Positions 6,176 through 9,784 of a stretch of 9,784 nucleotides of DNA are shown one piece after another (position 1 is the first letter of the stretch; the number at the start of each line of letters is the position of its first letter). A program made the position numbers and the translations under genes. This DNA is from Acidobacteriota bacterium (lineage in GTDB: Bacteria > Acidobacteriota > Holophagae > Holophagales > Holophagaceae), in NCBI GenBank assembly GCA_021778785.1, contig JAJYBX010000041.1, positions 1 through 9,784 on the forward strand, given 5' to 3'. The notes beneath the pieces were generated by a model that was given only the letters and a program-made list of their open reading frames with translations, was not told where the DNA came from and ran no database searches.

Positions 6176-7030
6176 ATGCAGTTCGGTCCCTGGGATGTCC
6201 AGATCGTCGGCGGCGGCACGTTCCGGCTGGATGGCGGCGCCATGTTCGGCACGGTACCCAAGGTGGTGTGGCACAAGCTCTACCCGGCGGACGAGGACAA
6301 CCAGATCCCCATGGCCACCAACTGCCTGCTGATCCGGGGCGAGGTGGGCGGGACGCGCCACGTCATCCTCGTGGACAACGGGAACGGCGACAAGGAGAGC
6401 GACGACTTCATGGCCCGCTTCAAGTTCGAGGGCCGCGGCGTGCTGGACGCCAACCTCGCGAAGCATGGCGTGAAGCCCGCGGATATCACGCTCTGCATCC
6501 TCACCCACCTGCACTTCGACCACGCCGGTGGCAGCACGCGCCTCGACGGCATGGGCCAGCCCGTGCCCAGCTTCCCCAACGCCCGCTACGTGGTGCAGGC
6601 CCGGGACCTGGCCGATGCCAGGCGCCCCCACCTCCGCGTGAAGGCCAGCTACCTGCCCCAGAACTGGGAACCCCTGGAGGCCGCCGGCCTGCTGGACACC
6701 GTGGACGGCGCCGCCGAGCTGCTGCCCGGCATCTCCGTCCGCCCAGCGCCCGGCCACATCGCGGGCCTGCAGAACGTGGTGGTGGAGGGCGGCGGCAAGC
6801 GCCTCGTGTACCTGGCCGACCTCATCCCCACCGCCCGCCACATCCAGCCTGCCTGGGTGATGGGCTACGACCTGGACGTCGTCACCTGCGTGGACGAGCG
6901 GGAGAAGGTGCTGGCCGAAGTCGTCGGCACGGACACCATCTGCATCTTCGAGCACGATCCCGACATCCCCGCCGGCACCGTCAGCCGGGATGTGAAGGGG
7001 AAATACCTGGTCACGCCGGTGCAGGTCTAG
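6176..7030 (+). CDS. Metallo-beta-lactamase-fold hydrolase, lactonase-like
   Basis: The 284-residue protein carries the complete two-metal site of the family: HLHFDH at residues 111-116 (His111, His113, Asp115, His116), His194 in APGHIAG, Asp215 in LADLIP and His260 in FEHDP. This set, together with the wide insert between metal motifs, resembles AHL-lactonase-like (AiiA-type) and related esterase members. The substrate cannot be decided from sequence, so quorum-signal lactonase activity is only one option. There is no signal peptide, so the protein is probably cytoplasmic. AAGGAG lies 5 nt before the ATG, which selects this start over an in-frame start at 6119 that would read through the right arm of the hairpin. 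Its stop is 4 nt from the stop of the convergent exported-protein gene. Confidence 0.87.
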   Translation: MQFGPWDVQIVGGGTFRLDGGAMFGTVPKVVWHKLYPADEDNQIPMATNCLLIRGEVGGTRHVILVDNGNGDKESDDFMARFKFEGRGVLDANLAKHGVKPADITLCILTHLHFDHAGGSTRLDGMGQPVPSFPNARYVVQARDLADARRPHLRVKASYLPQNWEPLEAAGLLDTVDGAAELLPGISVRPAPGHIAGLQNVVVEGGGKRLVYLADLIPTARHIQPAWVMGYDLDVVTCVDEREKVLAEVVGTDTICIFEHDPDIPAGTVSRDVKGKYLVTPVQV

Positions 7031-7039
7031 CGGGCTAGA
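7026..7039. terminator. Short inverted repeat between convergent stop codons
   Basis: TCTAG and CTAGA flank CGGG, and each arm includes the stop codon of one of the two facing genes. CGGT (7017-7020) and ACCG (7040-7043) could extend the stem across a 5-nt bulge. It may act as a weak two-way terminator, but two facing TAG stop codons produce most of this symmetry by themselves and no T-run follows. Low confidence. Confidence 0.2.
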
Positions 7040-7559
7040 ACCGCCGGGTGAGCGCCAACCCGAAGCCGTTGACCCCGCCCACCGCCTCCAGGCCCCACAG
7101 GTTCCCCAGACGGAGATCCACCATCGCCACCAGCCCGACCCGATCATCCGAGACCGGGCCCGGCGCCGGGGGCTGGCTCGCGGCGGGGAACGGGCTGGCC
7201 CCGGGGTTGTACGTGTAGCTGTAGCTGGTGGTGGCGTAGCCGATCCCGGCGCCGACCACCCACCGGGCATCCAGGCGGAAGGCGATCCCAAGATGGGCCT
7301 CGCCCCTGCTCTCCTCGTGCTGGACCCAGCGGGCCGTCCCGTTTCCGGCCTCCTGTGTCGCGGTCGAGGAGGTGTCCGGGAGCACACTGAACCCGCCGAA
7401 GAAACCGACGGTCGGTCCCGTCCGCATGGCCGTGAGGAGGACTCCCTGGGTCCCGTACCCGAGTCCGATCGAGGCGGCATCCCGGCGCAGCTCGGGCGGG
7501 GCCTGGGCGGCGAGGGGCAGGCTGAGGGTCGCGAGGAGGAGGCTGCGGCAGCGGAACAT
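7035..7559 (-). CDS. Small exported protein, probable outer-membrane beta-barrel
   Basis: The 174-residue protein opens with a signal peptide (MFRCRSLLLATLSLPLAAQA, likely cut after AQA at residue 20). The rest alternates short Gly/aromatic-rich strands with turns, for example SIGLGYGTQGVLL, TVGFFGGFSVL, WVVGAGIGYATTSYSYTY, VGLVAMVDLRLGNLWGLEAVGG, and ends in phenylalanine (ALTRRF), the usual outer-membrane barrel terminus. At about 154 mature residues it would suit a barrel of roughly eight strands. I recognise no specific family. GGAG 5 nt before the ATG supports the start. It follows the lipoprotein gene by 41 nt on the same strand, so the two are probably co-transcribed, and it converges with the hydrolase gene, with 4 nt between stops. 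Confidence 0.72.
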   Translation of the reverse strand: MFRCRSLLLATLSLPLAAQAPPELRRDAASIGLGYGTQGVLLTAMRTGPTVGFFGGFSVLPDTSSTATQEAGNGTARWVQHEESRGEAHLGIAFRLDARWVVGAGIGYATTSYSYTYNPGASPFPAASQPPAPGPVSDDRVGLVAMVDLRLGNLWGLEAVGGVNGFGLALTRRF

Positions 7560-7600
7560 GAGATCTCCGATCGACGGGACGGGTTGGACGGGACCTGGAA

Positions 7601-8122
7601 TCAGCGGCCATTCGCCGGATCGGGACAGAGGCGCCGGGCCAGCTGGTCCAGGAATCGCTGGCTCTCCTTCGGATCAAGGGAGGGCTCGGCCACGGTCACC
7701 GTCGCGCTCCCCCCCTCGACGCTGTTGACACGGCTCCAGCGTCCCGTCGGCAGGATGCGGATACGGGTCGTCCCAGGTCCCGCGGCCTCGAAGAGCAGCG
7801 TGGCTCCCATGGACAGTTCCGGCCGCGCCGCGAGGGTCTCGTCGAACCAGGTCCGGTGGATGTTCACGAACATCAACTCCCGGTTCGCGCTCCGGATCTG
7901 GTAGCCCATGTCCAACAGGACCCCCAGCACCCTGGGAAAGACCTGATCGGGTGCGATCGGCAGCGTCCGGCTCTGGACCACCTCCGGGGCCCCGGGGCCG
8001 GCCTGGCCCGCGGGCGGGGGCACCGTGAAGGGGGGCGGCGGAGCGCAGCCCAGGCCCAGGGCAAGACCCAGGGCGGAGCCGGCCCGGATCCAGGCGCGGC
8101 GGCGGAAGGGAAGGCAGGCCAT
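7601..8122 (-). CDS. Predicted lipoprotein of unknown function
   Basis: The 173-residue protein has a basic N-terminus (PFRRRAWIRAG), a hydrophobic stretch and a lipobox LGLGC with Cys26 as the expected lipidated residue, followed by a Pro/Ala-rich tether (27-48). The folded part (about 50-170) reads VVQSRTLPIAPDQVFPRVLG, then GYQIRSANRELMFVNI, then strand-rich sequence, and recalls lipoproteins with a repeated alpha/beta unit that compare the protein's cell-surface copies, but I cannot name the family. There is no Asp directly after Cys26 (Ala27), so no inner-membrane retention signal of the E. coli type; outer-membrane location is likely. GGAGG 5 nt before the ATG selects this start over a longer in-frame version from 8230 without a site. 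It heads a two-gene unit with the exported barrel-like protein and is divergent from exbD. Confidence 0.78.
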   Translation of the reverse strand: MACLPFRRRAWIRAGSALGLALGLGCAPPPPFTVPPPAGQAGPGAPEVVQSRTLPIAPDQVFPRVLGVLLDMGYQIRSANRELMFVNIHRTWFDETLAARPELSMGATLLFEAAGPGTTRIRILPTGRWSRVNSVEGGSATVTVAEPSLDPKESQRFLDQLARRLCPDPANGR

Positions 8123-8372
8123 GGCGACCTCCAGTCGGAAGACAGGAAAGAAGAGGCTCCGGTAGCGGAACCGTGGGGCGCGGGAATGGATCCCTGGCCT
8201 CACGCGGATTCCATGCCAGTACCCAACCACCGTGATTCATTCACTAAGACAATCCGCCCGGGGACCGCTCGTGCACCTTGCCTCGAAGCGCCGGAGCCCT
8301 TGTCGGTTTCTGCAACCAGCCCACGCGCGACGACGCGACAGGGCGGCCGGGACTTCGGCAAAACCCCGGCGA

Positions 8373-8392
8373 TGAACGCCCCAGCGCGTTCA
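8373..8392. repeat. 7-bp inverted repeat upstream of exbD
   Basis: TGAACGC (8373-8379) and GCGTTCA (8386-8392) are perfect inverted copies around a 6-nt spacer. The right arm belongs to the 11-mer GCGTTCACGCC, which occurs again at 8466-8476, inside a 6-2-6 inverted repeat (8464-8477) that overlaps the exbD start codon. This could be a paired operator, or chance in GC-rich DNA. Confidence 0.3.
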
Positions 8393-8433
8393 CGCCGGTC
8401 TCCAGCCACGCCGACGATGGGGCGGGCTCGCGC

Positions 8434-8439
8434 TATCCT
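8434..8439 (+). promoter_or_regulatory. Possible -10 box of the exbD-tonB unit
   Basis: TATCCT lies 23 nt before the GTG start and would give a leader of about 17 nt. No clear -35 box is seen at 16-18 nt upstream. Because no gene precedes exbD on this strand, a promoter must lie in the 340-bp gap, and this is its most promoter-like hexamer near the start. Confidence 0.25.
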
Positions 8440-8452
8440 GGATCCGTTCCTT

Positions 8453-8457
8453 GGAGG
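8453..8457 (+). promoter_or_regulatory. Ribosome binding site choosing the GTG start of exbD
   Basis: GGAGG sits 5 nt before the GTG at 8463-8465. A TTG at 8451 and a GTG at 8457 are in frame but lie at or within the site itself, so they are rejected as starts. Confidence 0.6.
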
Positions 8458-8462
8458 TGCCC

Positions 8463-8921
8463 GTGGCGTTCACGCCAGGATCCAGGCGCGGCGCGATGGC
8501 CGACATCAACATGACGCCGCTCATCGACGTGATGCTGGTGCTGCTCATCATCTTCATGATCGCGGCGCCGATGATGACCACGGGCGTGGACGTGAAGCTG
8601 CCCGAGAGCCGCACGGGGCGGAACCTGGAGAGCCAGGCCCTCACCGTGACGGTGACCTTCGACGGGCGCCTGCAGTTCGACAAGGCCTTCATGCCCCTGC
8701 CGGTGCTGGCCAACCAGCTCAAGCAGGCCGCCCAGTCCGGCGGCAAGCGCCCCGTGCTGGTGCGGGCGGACCACAACGTGCCCTACGGCCGCGTCATCCA
8801 GGTGGTGGACGCCATCCGCGACGCGGGCTTCACCCAGGTGGGCTTCGTCACGGCCGCCGCGCCGAACCTGCCCGTCCGGCCCACCACCCTGGCCGCCAAC
8901 ACCGGGGTACCCCAGCCGTGA
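8463..8921 (+). CDS. exbD: ExbD/TolR-family proton-channel subunit
   Basis: The 152-residue protein has the standard ExbD/TolR plan: a short cytoplasmic N-terminus with MADINMTPLIDVMLVLLIIF (12-31), one membrane helix (about 20-41) and a periplasmic domain (about 45-135) including DGRLQFD and GRVIQVVDAIRDAGFTQVGFVT. Asp22, in the PLIDV motif, is the residue expected to carry protons in the membrane. With ExbB/TolQ pentamers, ExbD or TolR dimers use the proton motive force to drive TonB or TolA. Whether this is the Ton or the Tol version cannot be settled from its own sequence. It overlaps the TonB/TolA-like gene by 4 bp (GTGA), so translation is coupled. Unusually, no exbB/tolQ gene precedes it: the upstream 340 bp is non-coding and the next gene is divergent. 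Confidence 0.93.
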   Translation: MAFTPGSRRGAMADINMTPLIDVMLVLLIIFMIAAPMMTTGVDVKLPESRTGRNLESQALTVTVTFDGRLQFDKAFMPLPVLANQLKQAAQSGGKRPVLVRADHNVPYGRVIQVVDAIRDAGFTQVGFVTAAAPNLPVRPTTLAANTGVPQP

Positions 8922-9730
8922 GCCAGGATCTCCAAGGCTACCTGCGCAGCCGCGCGCGCCTGGGCGAGATGGCCTGGAGCACGGGGCTCGGCCTGAGCCT
9001 GGCCCTGCACCTGGCCCTTGGGGCCTTCTTCCTCTGGCCCCACGGACGCGGCGAGCAGCCCGAGGAGGTCAAGGTCACCTGGGTGAACCTGCCCCCGGCC
9101 ATGGCCACGCCCTCCGGCGGCTCCGACGCCATGGCAGAGGGCAAGACCGGTGAGCGCCTGCGGCGCGTGGAGGAGGTGGCCCCGCAGCGGGACACCACGC
9201 CCACCTCCACGGCGCCCAACCCCTTCGCCGAGAAGACCACCCGGGCCGCGCCCAGGGGGAACAACCCCGATGCCGCCAGCCAGGGCGCGGGCACCACCGC
9301 CGCCAAGGGCAAGGCCCCGGCCGCCAATCCCGTCACCGGCGCCGCGGGCCAGGGCAACGGGGCCGGCATCGGCGCCGGCAGCGGCATTCCGGGCCTGAAC
9401 CCCTCCGCCGGCGTGCAGGGCGGCACGGGCCTCGTGGGCGGCGTGGATGGCGACTTCCCGTTCATGTGGTACCTGCAGCAGGTGCAGACCCGCATCACCG
9501 GCAACTGGAGCCGGGTCACCAGCCAGCAGGGCCGCGTGCAGATCTACTTCCGCATCGCCCGGGATGGCAGCCTCGACCGCGTGCGCGTGGAGATCCCCAG
9601 CGGCAACCCCGCCCTGGACGAGAGCGCCCGCATGGCGGTCCTCCGCTCCGCCCCGCTCCAGCACCTGCCCGAGGGCTATGACGGGCAGTACCTGGGCGTG
9701 CGGTTCTGGTTCACCTACCTGGGGAACTGA
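8918..9730 (+). CDS. TonB/TolA-like energy transducer with C-terminal TonB-type domain
   Basis: The 270-residue protein has an N-terminal cytoplasmic stretch, one membrane helix (about 20-40, STGLGLSLALHLALGAFFLW), a long Pro/Ala/Gly/Thr-rich periplasmic linker (about 55-178, with GAGQGNGAG-type low complexity in its second half), and a C-terminal TonB/TolA domain (about 182-268) with WYLQQVQTRITGNW, the GRVQIYFRIARDG hairpin and NPALDESARMAVLRSAP. A Ser-His pair like that of TonB/TolA helices is present (Ser27, His31). The role is to transmit energy from an ExbB/ExbD-type motor to the outer membrane. NPALDESA..A motifs occur in both TonB and TolA annotations, so I do not choose. The GTG start overlaps the exbD stop and has only a weak ribosome site of its own. 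The linker is Gly/Ala-rich rather than the Pro-Glu/Pro-Lys linker of enteric TonB. Confidence 0.87.
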   Translation: MSQDLQGYLRSRARLGEMAWSTGLGLSLALHLALGAFFLWPHGRGEQPEEVKVTWVNLPPAMATPSGGSDAMAEGKTGERLRRVEEVAPQRDTTPTSTAPNPFAEKTTRAAPRGNNPDAASQGAGTTAAKGKAPAANPVTGAAGQGNGAGIGAGSGIPGLNPSAGVQGGTGLVGGVDGDFPFMWYLQQVQTRITGNWSRVTSQQGRVQIYFRIARDGSLDRVRVEIPSGNPALDESARMAVLRSAPLQHLPEGYDGQYLGVRFWFTYLGN

Positions 9731-9784
9731 ACCGGGACGGTGCGACGCAGCGGTCCCTCAGGGCACCCGGCCACCCCCAGATCG
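9731..9784. other. Short sequence after the tonB/tolA-like gene, nothing identified
   Basis: Only 54 nt remain. GGGAC (9734-9738) and GTCCC (9753-9757) could pair around a 14-nt loop, but no T-run follows, so a terminator is not claimed. No start codon with a ribosome site is evident. If this were a Tol cluster, tolB or pal would be expected just beyond the window. Confidence 0.4.

Larger units (their letters stand above)
8123..8462. other. Divergent non-coding region (340 bp) between lipoprotein and exbD genes
   Basis: No gene is supported here: open frames crossing it have no ribosome sites and no recognisable protein. It must hold the promoters of both flanking units. Visible elements are an imperfect GTGA-N5-TCAC symmetry at 8232-8244, a 7-bp inverted repeat TGAACGC/GCGTTCA at 8373-8392, a possible -10 box TATCCT at 8434-8439 and the exbD ribosome site. 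No tRNA, terminator or mobile-element end is seen. Confidence 0.7.

Noticed and set aside
8232..8244. GTGA-N5-TCAC, similar to a CRP-type site
   Set aside because: The spacer is 5 nt rather than 6, and the outer T and A of the consensus are missing on one side; one such match is likely by chance.
7856..8917. Long plus-strand frame leading into the TonB/TolA-like protein
   Set aside because: It crosses the lipoprotein gene and exbD in shadow frames. The protein becomes recognisable only from the GTG at 8918.
1..9784. Mobile elements, CRISPR arrays, tRNA or rRNA genes
   Set aside because: I found no transposase or integrase motifs, regularly spaced direct repeats, tRNA-like CCA-ended folds or rRNA segments.

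Overview
The window is GC-rich, densely packed bacterial DNA with strong Shine-Dalgarno sites (GGAGG or AGGAGG, mostly 5-8 nt before the start), frequent GTG/TTG starts, and genes for an outer-membrane-type protein, a lipoprotein and Tol/Ton parts. That means a Gram-negative (diderm) host. The overall look suggests Acidobacteriota of the Holophaga/Geothrix kind, but this is an impression that the sequence alone cannot prove.

Layout. (1) 1-2219, minus strand: an operon of a Dph6-like PP-loop ATPase, then an NAD(P)-binding SDR protein with a DUF2867-like C-terminus (ATGA overlap), then the first 15 codons of a gene cut by the window edge. (2) 2303-3916, plus strand: a two-domain Nfu-type Fe-S carrier, then a GAF protein with a degenerate GGDEF domain. 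(3) 3994-6054: a single-chain fusion of the alpha and beta subunits of a 2-oxo acid dehydrogenase E1, preceded by a perfect 16-bp palindrome in its leader. (4) 6055-6175: an AT-rich intergenic spacer with a 30-bp hairpin made of 9-nt units. (5) 6176-7030: a metallo-beta-lactamase-fold hydrolase, ending 4 nt from the oppositely oriented next gene. (6) 7035-8122, minus strand: a lipoprotein and a small exported, probably outer-membrane, protein. (7) 8123-8462: a divergent non-coding region. (8) 8463-9730, plus strand: an ExbD/TolR protein and a TonB/TolA-like protein overlapping by 4 bp, with no exbB/tolQ beside them.

How it fits together. The Nfu protein could supply Fe-S clusters, for example to lipoyl synthase, whose product serves the same 2-oxo acid dehydrogenase complexes as the E1; this link is an inference. 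The right third (lipoprotein, exported protein, ExbD/TolR, TonB/TolA) is concerned with the envelope. Most of the window looks like ordinary chromosome. I see no mobile element, CRISPR array, tRNA, rRNA or clear new multi-gene system. The points most worth following are the hairpin repeat, the palindrome before the E1 gene, the degenerate GGDEF protein, the orphan ExbD-TonB pair and the lipoprotein/exported-protein pair.
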